5,867 bases of DNA from Chloroflexota bacterium (GTDB lineage: Bacteria; Chloroflexota; Dehalococcoidia; Lucifugimonadales; Lucifugimonadaceae), in the NCBI GenBank assembly GCA_013911545.1, contig JACETA010000050.1:1-5867 (forward strand), read 5' to 3'. Within the stretch, counting starts at the first letter, position 1. Every line of letters begins with the position of its first letter. Below are positions 1-5,607 of this stretch, piece after piece. A program made the translations under genes and the position numbers. Below the pieces are notes generated by a model, which worked only from the letters and a program-made list of their open reading frames with translations, did not search any database and was not told the origin of the DNA.

Positions 1-1431
1 ACTTTTACTCCGAATATCAAGCAAATGGAACTATGGAATTTGCCAATTGAAGATCTTTTACAAGATATTAGAAGTGAAAAAATTGACCCTAATGAAATAA
101 ATCAAACAAAAGATCTCATCGAGAAAACATTAAATGAACATGGAATAGAGGTATCGGTTGACCAAGTTAAATCAGGTCCATCTGTAACTATGTACGGATT
201 AACTCCGGGCTTTGGCAATTCCAAGAGGGTCAGAGTTGACCATATTTTAGCTAGAGAGAAAGATATTGCTTTGGCGCTTGCAAATCAAAATATAAGATTT
301 CAATCTCCAATGCCAGGAGAATCATTAGTTGGAATTGAAGTTCCTAATAAAAAAACATCAGTTGTTGGTTTAAAGGAGCTAATTTCTGCAAAAAATGAAA
401 TCTTAAATAAACTTGCTCTTCCAATTGCAATTGGCACAGGAAGTGACAACTCTCCATTATATTGCGATCTTACAAAACTTCCTCACTTATTAGTTGCAGG
501 AGCAACTGGATCAGGTAAGAGCGTTTGTATAAATTCTATAATTACTGGATTTTTAATGAAAATGAATCCAGATGAAATTAGATTCGTAATGATTGACCCA
601 AAAAGAGTAGAGCTTACTCCTTATAGTGGAATACCTCATTTGCTGACAGAACCTATTGTAGAGCCATCTGATGCTATTAAGGCATTAAAGCTCATGGTAG
701 AAGAAATGACTTTTAGATTTAAACAACTAGAAATGGACAACTCAAAGAATATATCTACTTATAATGAAAAGTGTAAAAGTAAAAACAGAGTAAAAATGCC
801 TTACATAGTGATCATTGTTGATGAACTAGCAGACTTAATGTTAAATTCTTCAAATGAAGTTGAAAAGCTCCTTGTAAGATTAGCTCAATTAGGCAGGGCA
901 ACTGGAATGCATCTTATAGTTGCTACACAAAGACCATCAGTTGATGTTGTAACTGGATTAATTAAAGCAAATTTTCCTAGCAGAATATCTTTTTCTGTTA
1001 CTTCTCAAATTGACTCAAGAACCATAATCGATTCTCCAGGAGCAGAAAAGCTTATTGGCAAGGGAGACATGCTATTTGTTCCAATTGACAATCCTATACC
1101 TAAAAGAGCTCAAGGAATTTTAATTTCAGATTATGAGATTGAAAAAGTAGTTTCTCATTGGAGAAATCATAATTTAAATAATCCTGTAAAAAAAATTGAC
1201 TTAAATTCAATAATTGATGAAATATCAGATGATAATATTGAAATCGATTCCGATGATGACTTAATCTTGCAAGCACAAAATTTATCGAGAGGACAGAAAA
1301 CTTTATCGACTTCTTACCTTCAAAGAAGATTAAGGATTGGCTACCCAAGAGCAGCGAGGCTAATGGATGAACTTGAAGACCAAGGTGTTGTTGGCCCTGG
1401 TGATTCTGGTAAAGCGAGAGAGGTATTATAA
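1..1431 (+). CDS. ftsK: FtsK/SpoIIIE-family DNA translocase, 5'-truncated by window edge
   Basis: This is an ATP-driven double-stranded DNA pump that clears or aligns chromosome termini at the division septum. The frame is open from base 1, and the first ATG (base 25) falls inside a conserved linker (LWNLPIEDLL). That ATG is therefore probably internal, and the membrane-anchoring N-terminus lies upstream of the window. Counting from base 25, the alpha domain covers about residues 1-110 (GPSVTMYGLTPG, PMPGESLVGIEVPN). The RecA-like motor follows, with Walker A GATGSGKS at 159-166, Walker B IIVDELADL at 263-271, and the family signature LGRATGMHLIVATQRPSVD at 289-307. An acidic spacer (about 397-412) leads to the C-terminal winged-helix gamma domain (about 413-468: QRRLRIGYPRAARLMDELE, ending AREVL), which in known FtsK proteins reads polar DNA motifs. 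The visible 476 residues are intact, without frameshift. The stop overlaps the next ATG by one base. The family call is secure; only the upstream start is unknown. Confidence 0.96.
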   Translation, partial: TFTPNIKQMELWNLPIEDLLQDIRSEKIDPNEINQTKDLIEKTLNEHGIEVSVDQVKSGPSVTMYGLTPGFGNSKRVRVDHILAREKDIALALANQNIRFQSPMPGESLVGIEVPNKKTSVVGLKELISAKNEILNKLALPIAIGTGSDNSPLYCDLTKLPHLLVAGATGSGKSVCINSIITGFLMKMNPDEIRFVMIDPKRVELTPYSGIPHLLTEPIVEPSDAIKALKLMVEEMTFRFKQLEMDNSKNISTYNEKCKSKNRVKMPYIVIIVDELADLMLNSSNEVEKLLVRLAQLGRATGMHLIVATQRPSVDVVTGLIKANFPSRISFSVTSQIDSRTIIDSPGAEKLIGKGDMLFVPIDNPIPKRAQGILISDYEIEKVVSHWRNHNLNNPVKKIDLNSIIDEISDDNIEIDSDDDLILQAQNLSRGQKTLSTSYLQRRLRIGYPRAARLMDELEDQGVVGPGDSGKAREVL

Positions 1432-1433
1432 TG
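1416..1433 (+). promoter_or_regulatory. Shine-Dalgarno and TAATG stop/start overlap for accDA
   Basis: A purine-rich GAGAGAGG (1416-1423) sits 7 bases before the ATG at 1431. The last base of the ftsK stop TAA is the first base of that ATG. This is a good ribosome binding site for the stated accDA start. The arrangement suggests termination-reinitiation coupling between the two genes, which is an inference. Confidence 0.7.
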
Positions 1434-3194
1434 ATTTACTTTGAAGAAACTATATTTGATTCTCAAGAAGAAAATAGGGTATGTTTTGCTTGCAACAAGG
1501 ATATTGAAAAGTCATCAAAATATAAAAATTATAAAATATGCCCTGACTTAGATTGCAATTTCCATTTTCACATTTCCGCAAAAGAAAGAATTGACTTAAT
1601 TATCGATCCAGAGACATTTAAAGAAATCAATAAAAATTTAACATCAGGCTTTGAACAAATTGCTCAAGAAGAATTAGAAAATTATGATGAAAAAATAAAA
1701 TCTGATCAATTTAGAACTGGACTAGATGAAGCAGTAATTACTGGGACAGCTACAGTCAATGGAAAACAAATAGTAATAATTGCCTTAGATTTTGGATTTC
1801 TGGGTGGAAGCATGGGGCTTATAGTTGGAGAAAAGATAGCTTTGTCATACGAATTGGCAGCAAAAAAACAATTTCCAGTTATAACTATTATCAATAGTGG
1901 TGGCAGCAGGATTCAGGAGGGAGTTATTTCATTGATGCAAATATCAAAAACAGTTTCTGCAGCTAATTTATTAAAAAAATCTAACATCCCAATGATATCT
2001 ATACTTTGCAATCCTTCAACAGGTCAGGCAATGTCAAGTTTTGCAACACTGTCAGATATTATAATTGCAGAACCTGGAGCCAGAATTGGATATTCTTCAT
2101 ATAGAAAATTAAAAAATAAAAATTCTGACGAATCGAAAGATCAGTATACTTCTGAAAATTTCCTGCTGAGAGGATTTATAGATTTAGTGGTTAATAGAGA
2201 TGAAATGAAGTATCAAATTTCAACTTTAATAGATATATTGAAGCCAAAATATTCATATAAACCAAAAAAAATAAAATCTACTAAAAATAAAAATTTAAAA
2301 TTTAATGATCCAGTTGATGCATTGAAGATTTCAAGAAATATCAAAAGACCAAAATCATCTGATTATATTAAAAATATATTTACAGATTTTATTGAATTGC
2401 ATGGCGACAGAAATGGTGATGATGATAATTCGGTGATAGTTGGTATTGGTAAAATTATTAATGAACCATTCATTCTTATAGCACAAGAAAGAAAAATAGT
2501 ATCCAAAATAAATAATAATGTTGAAAGAAATTATAATAATAAAATTATGCCGTCTGGATTCAGGAAAGCATCAAGAGCACTAAAATTAGCAGAAAAATTT
2601 AGAATACCTTGTTTATGTTTAGTGGATGCAGTTTATCCAGAATTATCATTGAAATCTGAATATTCTGGGCTTGCATATTCTATTAGTGAATTAATATCAA
2701 ACAAACTAAGCCTAGAGACACCTGTTTTATCTATCATAATTGGAGAAGGAGGCAGCGAAACTGCTCTCGCATTTTCTATTGCAGATACAGTAATGATGCA
2801 AAAAAATTCAATTTTTACGCCATTAAGCCCGGAAGAAGCTGCAAAAATCAAACTAGGAGATTCAAGGAAGGTTAAAGAAATTTCAAACATAATGAGATTT
2901 ACATCTGAAGAATGTTTAAAACTGGGAATAATAGACAGAATAATTGATGAACCAAATGATGGCTCACATCAAAACCATAAAGAGTCTGCAAAATTACTAC
3001 AAGAAGGAATTGTTGAAGAATTGTCCTTAATTAGAAGTGTATACCCAAAAACATTAGCAAAAAGAAGGGCTAATAAGTTTCGAAAAATGGGTGATTATTC
3101 TCAAAAGTATAAAACTGATTTGAAAACTGAAATCAATATTTGGAGTTCAGCATTTAGGGCTGGCGTATCGACATTTAGGGCTAATAAGCCTTAA
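1431..3194 (+). CDS. accDA: Fused acetyl-CoA carboxylase carboxyltransferase beta-alpha (AccD-AccA), divergent active site
   Basis: The family transfers carboxyl from carboxybiotin to acetyl-CoA, giving malonyl-CoA for fatty acid synthesis in the cytoplasm. The 587 residues hold an AccD-like half (about 1-270), a lysine/asparagine-rich linker (about 271-292) and an AccA-like half (about 293-555). AccD landmarks are a zinc ribbon (C18, C21, C37, C42), FGFLGGSMG (121-129) and EGVISLMQ (163-170). AccA landmarks are ELHGDR (322-327), GFRKASRALKLAEKF (376-390), GEGGS (438-442) and SPEEAA (466-471). Several usual glycines are changed: the AccD TTGG stretch reads STGQ (196-199), the AccA DTPGAYPG stretch reads DAVYPELS (399-406), and GEGGSGGA reads GEGGSETA. 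The tail runs about 30 residues past the usual AccA end. No biotin carboxylase or biotin carrier gene is in view. Fused AccDA proteins are known, for example in actinobacteria. The fold assignment is firm; acetyl-CoA as the substrate is less so, and a different acyl-CoA or a degenerate enzyme is possible. Confidence 0.88.
   Translation: MIYFEETIFDSQEENRVCFACNKDIEKSSKYKNYKICPDLDCNFHFHISAKERIDLIIDPETFKEINKNLTSGFEQIAQEELENYDEKIKSDQFRTGLDEAVITGTATVNGKQIVIIALDFGFLGGSMGLIVGEKIALSYELAAKKQFPVITIINSGGSRIQEGVISLMQISKTVSAANLLKKSNIPMISILCNPSTGQAMSSFATLSDIIIAEPGARIGYSSYRKLKNKNSDESKDQYTSENFLLRGFIDLVVNRDEMKYQISTLIDILKPKYSYKPKKIKSTKNKNLKFNDPVDALKISRNIKRPKSSDYIKNIFTDFIELHGDRNGDDDNSVIVGIGKIINEPFILIAQERKIVSKINNNVERNYNNKIMPSGFRKASRALKLAEKFRIPCLCLVDAVYPELSLKSEYSGLAYSISELISNKLSLETPVLSIIIGEGGSETALAFSIADTVMMQKNSIFTPLSPEEAAKIKLGDSRKVKEISNIMRFTSEECLKLGIIDRIIDEPNDGSHQNHKESAKLLQEGIVEELSLIRSVYPKTLAKRRANKFRKMGDYSQKYKTDLKTEINIWSSAFRAGVSTFRANKP
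3147..3188 (+). repeat. Imperfect 21-base in-frame tandem duplication at the accDA 3' end
   Basis: Two adjacent 21-base units (3147-3167 and 3168-3188) share the 11-base core CATTTAGGGCT at 3151-3161 and 3172-3182. They encode SAFRAGV followed by STFRANK. In addition, the 12-mer AGGGCTAATAAG in the second unit also occurs at 3066-3077, in the same reading frame, encoding RANK both times. This looks like local duplication that extended the C-terminus of AccDA. Confidence 0.5.
3175..3194. other. Short hairpin spanning the two convergent stop codons
   Basis: An 8-pair stem (3175-3182 with 3187-3194, one G-T wobble) closes a four-base AATA loop and contains a GGCT/AGCC core. It coincides with the end of accDA and the stop of the HAD gene. 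No T-run follows directly on either strand, so it is not a textbook intrinsic terminator. It may still act as a weak bidirectional 3' end or RNA-stabilising structure. Confidence 0.35.
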
Positions 3195-3951
3195 TTGAAG
3201 GCAATATAATTTTTTTTATTGCTTCTGAAACTCCATCTTCATATACAGATTCAGTAATATATTTTGAATTTGATTTTACTTTTTTATTTGCATTCCCCAT
3301 TGCTATTGAGTTTGCGCACCTATCAATAATAGATAGGTCATTTACGCCATCTCCAATAAAGAAAATATTTTCTGATTGCAAATTATAGAATTCTTTAAAA
3401 TGATCGTAAGCTTTTGCCTTTCCAAGCGGATTATTATGAATATTTATAAAATAATTCCCATTTTCATCTGTAGAAAATTCAATAAGATTTGAATCTAACA
3501 AAGTATTATATTTTTTTACGAATTTTTCTAAGTCATTTTGAACTTTTGACGACAAAACTAAAGAAGATATATTACTTAAATAATTTTGGGGATTAATTAG
3601 TGTTTTTCCATCAGACACAACAAGATATTCTAAGTTTGAATTTTTGAATTCTTGCATTATTTTTGCAGATAAATCATCAGGAATAAGACTAACTTCTAAA
3701 ATTTCTTTCGATTGAGCTTTAACAGCACTGGCCCCATTCTCGCAATATTGTGGACCATACAAATCAAGGTAGCTTGAAAATTTCCAAACATCTTGAGGAC
3801 CTCTCCCAGTTACAATAGCTATCGGCATATACTGATTTAATTTTTTTATACTTTTTTCAACCTCACCTGTTATAAATTCATTCTTTTGTATTATTGTCCC
3901 ATCAAGGTCAATAAGTAGCCCATAATTGTTATTTTGTACAAAATTTTGCAT
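3181..3951 (-). CDS. HAD-superfamily phosphatase, Cof-type (HAD-IIB)
   Basis: This is a predicted cytoplasmic Mg-dependent phosphohydrolase acting on a small phosphorylated metabolite; the exact substrate cannot be read from the sequence. All four HAD motifs are present in its 256 residues: motif I DLDGT (15-19; nucleophile D15, acid/base D17), motif II IVTGR (T48), motif III lysine in NPLGKAKA (K178), and motif IV GDGVND (200-205). Further family marks are ENGA (71-74), SIAMGNA (215-221) and a late EDGV (238-241). The region between motifs II and III (about 80-170) is sized for a C2B cap, which places it with Cof-like, sucrose-phosphatase-like and archaeal phosphoglycolate phosphatase-like enzymes. 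The ATG at 3951 is chosen because motif I begins 14 residues later and no later start precedes it; only a weak AAAAGAAA lies upstream. It converges on accDA with a 14-base overlap and diverges from thiG. A link to thiamin phosphate turnover is possible but unproven. Confidence 0.9.
   Translation of the reverse strand: MQNFVQNNNYGLLIDLDGTIIQKNEFITGEVEKSIKKLNQYMPIAIVTGRGPQDVWKFSSYLDLYGPQYCENGASAVKAQSKEILEVSLIPDDLSAKIMQEFKNSNLEYLVVSDGKTLINPQNYLSNISSLVLSSKVQNDLEKFVKKYNTLLDSNLIEFSTDENGNYFINIHNNPLGKAKAYDHFKEFYNLQSENIFFIGDGVNDLSIIDRCANSIAMGNANKKVKSNSKYITESVYEDGVSEAIKKIILPSIKAY
3197..3225. other. Second potential stem-loop just inside the HAD gene 3' end
   Basis: GAAGGCAAT (3197-3205) can pair with ATTGCTTC (3218-3225) with one bulged G, around a 12-base loop that contains an eight-T run (3210-3217). 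It lies in the last codons of the minus-strand HAD gene. It might help end the incoming accDA transcript, but the T-run is in the loop and not after the stem. The support is weak. Confidence 0.25.
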
Positions 3952-4006
3952 AATTTCTTTTCATTAATTTATTTTCTATATAATAAGCATTGAGGTATCA
4001 AATCTA
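3952..4006. promoter_or_regulatory. Divergent promoter region between the HAD gene and thiG
   Basis: These 55 bases must hold the promoters of both outward-facing genes. For thiG, a perfect TATAAT lies at 3979-3984. The best upstream partner is a poor TTTTCA (3958-3963) at a short 15-base spacing. A ribosome binding site TGAGG (3991-3995) stands 11 bases before the ATG. For the HAD gene, the minus strand reads TTGATA (3996-4001) and TATAGA (3975-3980), 15 bases apart. The two candidate -10 boxes overlap, so the two transcripts could compete. Nothing resembling a TPP riboswitch (no CTGAGA core) fits here, and the thiG leader would be under about 20 bases. Confidence 0.55.
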
Positions 4007-4783
4007 ATGAATGATAGTTTAATAATAGACGGAAAAGAATTTAGTTCAAGACTTTTTATTGGCACTGGAAAACACAGATCTATAAAAGAATTGGAAGATT
4101 ATATTATTTCAACTGAATCAGAAATGATTACAGTTGCAATAAGAAGGCTTGATTTTAGCAACAGTAACAGTAAGGACTTATTAAGTTTTTTAAAAAACTT
4201 GAAAATAAAAATTCTTCCAAATACCGCAGGATGTAAAAATATTGAAGAAATTTTATTAACATGTGAACTCTCAAGGGAATTAATAGGTTCAAATTGGATT
4301 AAATTAGAAGCTATTAAAGATAAAAAATATTTACTTCCAGACCCAATTATGACTTTAAAAGCAGCTGAAAAACTAATTAAAAATAATTTCAAAGTACTGC
4401 CATATATCAACTCTGACCCTGAGCTTGCTAAAAATTTAGAAGCTATTGGGTGTTCTACCGTTATGCCTCTTGCTTCTCCAATTGGATCTGGAAATGGAAT
4501 AGGTAATGAGGAAAATATAAAAATAATTATTGAGCAGTCTAAGGTACCTGTTGTGGTTGATGCAGGACTTGCAGTTCCTTCTGATGCAGCAAGAATGATG
4601 GAAATTGGTGCAGATGCTGTTCTAGTAAATACGGCAATTGCAGAATCAAAAATCCCAAAAAATATGGGGCGAGCTTTCAAGTTGGGAGTTGAGGCAGGAA
4701 GAATTTCTTTTAATTCTGGTCGAATTCCAATAAAGCAATATGCTTCAGCTAGCTCACCTAAAACAAATTTAATTGACACTTGA
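4007..4783 (+). CDS. thiG: Thiazole synthase ThiG
   Basis: ThiG builds the thiazole phosphate ring of thiamin from deoxyxylulose 5-phosphate, dehydroglycine and sulfur delivered by ThiS thiocarboxylate. The 258-residue, single-domain TIM barrel matches the family along its length: RLFIGTGK (15-22), TVAIRR (42-47), LPNTAGC (70-76), NWIKLE (96-101) with K99 as the expected Schiff-base lysine, VMPLASPIGSG (152-162) for phosphate binding, VVVDAGLAVPSDAA (182-195), and VLVNTAIA (205-212). No key residue appears lost, and the length is normal. The ATG at 4007 has a TGAGG ribosome binding site at 3991-3995 and gives the usual short lead-in to the first strand. Its TGA stop overlaps the TTG start of the next gene by four bases. 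ThiS is encoded two genes on, as expected for its partner. The imine source (ThiO or ThiH) and ThiF are not visible in the window. Confidence 0.96.
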   Translation: MNDSLIIDGKEFSSRLFIGTGKHRSIKELEDYIISTESEMITVAIRRLDFSNSNSKDLLSFLKNLKIKILPNTAGCKNIEEILLTCELSRELIGSNWIKLEAIKDKKYLLPDPIMTLKAAEKLIKNNFKVLPYINSDPELAKNLEAIGCSTVMPLASPIGSGNGIGNEENIKIIIEQSKVPVVVDAGLAVPSDAARMMEIGADAVLVNTAIAESKIPKNMGRAFKLGVEAGRISFNSGRIPIKQYASASSPKTNLIDT

Positions 4784-5382
4784 AAAACGTTACTCTTATC
4801 ACAAATACAAATATCTTAGATATAGAAGGTACTATAAAATTATCAATTAAATTGTCTAGGTTAGGGCTTAAAAGAATCCAAATTAGGGAAAAAAAATTAA
4901 ATATAAATAAATTAATATATTTTATTGAAAAGATGAAAGATTCTATAGAAGAAGGTTGTGAAATATTTTTAAACGGCAATATAGATTTAGCAATTGAACA
5001 TAAAGTTAACGGTGTACATTTTTCTGAAAATACAATAATAACTAAAAAGATAATTTCAGAAAAAAGAATCTTATTTGGAAGGTCTTTGCATCAAAATACA
5101 AAAGACTTGAACCCTAATAATATTTTTAGTTATTTTCATGTTGGGCCAGTATTTCATACTCTTACTCACCCTGGAGAACCAACAATTACCAATGAAAAAA
5201 TTATTAATTTAACAAAGAATTTAGATAAAATAATATTTGTTGGGGGAATAAATACAAAAAATGCACATAAATTATTAAAATATAATTTTGGTGGAATAGC
5301 TGTTATGAGAGATCTTTTATTAAGTAAAAACCCAGAGAATACTTTTTTAAATTTAGAAGAAATTATAAATGAAAAAAAATAA
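4780..5382 (+). CDS. tenI: ThiE/TenI-family protein, likely thiazole tautomerase (TenI-like)
   Basis: This 200-residue TIM barrel belongs to the ThiE/TenI family. ThiE joins thiazole phosphate to the pyrimidine, whereas TenI aromatises the ThiG product. Visible motifs are VTLITN (4-9), QIREK (34-38), LNGN (64-67), GVHF (78-81), GRSLH (100-104), GPVFHTLTHPG (122-132), GGI (155-157) and GIAVM (172-176). Typical ThiE enzymes have NDD/NDR where this has NGN, so the metal-binding aspartate is lost, and a T-x-TK lysine where this has THPG. NG plus GRS-x-H resembles Bacillus TenI as I recall it, although the TenI catalytic histidine in its GHVF motif is proline here. H126 or H130 might substitute. 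The start is TTG: it lies three residues before the first strand and overlaps the thiG stop (TTGA), with no clear ribosome binding site, which suggests translational coupling. Its position between thiG and thiS supports thiazole chemistry. A real but divergent ThiE remains possible. Confidence 0.8.
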   Translation: MKNVTLITNTNILDIEGTIKLSIKLSRLGLKRIQIREKKLNINKLIYFIEKMKDSIEEGCEIFLNGNIDLAIEHKVNGVHFSENTIITKKIISEKRILFGRSLHQNTKDLNPNNIFSYFHVGPVFHTLTHPGEPTITNEKIINLTKNLDKIIFVGGINTKNAHKLLKYNFGGIAVMRDLLLSKNPENTFLNLEEIINEKK

Positions 5383-5584
5383 AATAAAAATTTTATTAAA
5401 TGGTAAAGAATGTTTAATATCCAAAGATAAAAATATTGATGGATTAGTGAATGATTTAGATATTAAAAATAAATCATTTGCACTAGCTGTGAATGGAGAG
5501 GTGATTAAAAAGGAGAGATTCAAAAATTTTATTATATTACCTGAATCAAAAATAGAAATAATTAGTGCTGTTGGTGGTGGATAA
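5369..5584 (+). CDS. thiS: Sulfur carrier protein ThiS
   Basis: ThiS is a small ubiquitin-fold carrier. Its C-terminal glycine is adenylated by ThiF and converted to a thiocarboxylate, which hands sulfur to ThiG. The 71 residues show the ThiS pattern: an opening strand with LLNGKE (9-14), FALAVNGEVIKKERF (37-51) matching the usual AVALNGEVV-type strand, and an ending in SAVGGG with the free C-terminal glycines intact. The ATG at 5369 overlaps the preceding gene by 14 bases. It is preceded by AGAAGAA (5355-5361), a modest ribosome binding site. No later start would leave the first strand whole. It runs through an eight-A tract just after the start codon. The role is well supported by the ending and by thiG in the same run of genes. 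Confidence 0.94.
   Translation: MKKNKIKILLNGKECLISKDKNIDGLVNDLDIKNKSFALAVNGEVIKKERFKNFIILPESKIEIISAVGGG
5372..5379 (+). repeat. A8 homopolymer in the tenI/thiS overlap
   Basis: Eight consecutive A's lie where tenI ends and thiS begins, read as AAA codons in both frames. Losing one A would join the tenI frame directly to the thiS frame. It is a possible polymerase slippage site or sequencing-error hotspot. Confidence 0.6.
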
Positions 5585-5607
5585 AAAAATTTGTTAATCT
5601 AGGTATT

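Noticed and set aside
25..27. ATG at base 25 as the true ftsK start
   Set aside because: The frame is open to base 1, the ATG sits just before a conserved linker motif, and FtsK proteins normally have an N-terminal membrane domain missing here, so the gene most likely begins upstream.
1100..1348. Minus-strand open frame under the ftsK 3' end
   Set aside because: It is opposite the conserved motor end and gamma domain, has biased Phe/Leu/Ser composition, and shows no family resemblance.
2633..2890. Minus-strand open frame under the AccA half
   Set aside because: The sense strand encodes recognisable AccA motifs here; the antisense product has no recognisable features.
3197..3225. Classical rho-independent terminator
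   Set aside because: The T8 run lies in the loop and no T-run follows the stem on either strand, so it was kept only as a weak stem-loop.
3952..4006. TPP riboswitch ahead of thiG
   Set aside because: The gap is only 55 bases and lacks the CTGAGA core and the rest of the aptamer.
4099..4779. Long open frame on the minus strand opposite thiG (226 codons)
   Set aside because: It lies wholly within a strongly conserved thiG, has no recognisable domain, and its low-complexity Ser/Ile/Phe composition is that of an antisense shadow in AT-rich DNA.
5372..5379. Frameshift breaking tenI or thiS
   Set aside because: Both proteins are complete with expected ends, and thiS has its own start and ribosome binding site, so the overlap is taken as real.
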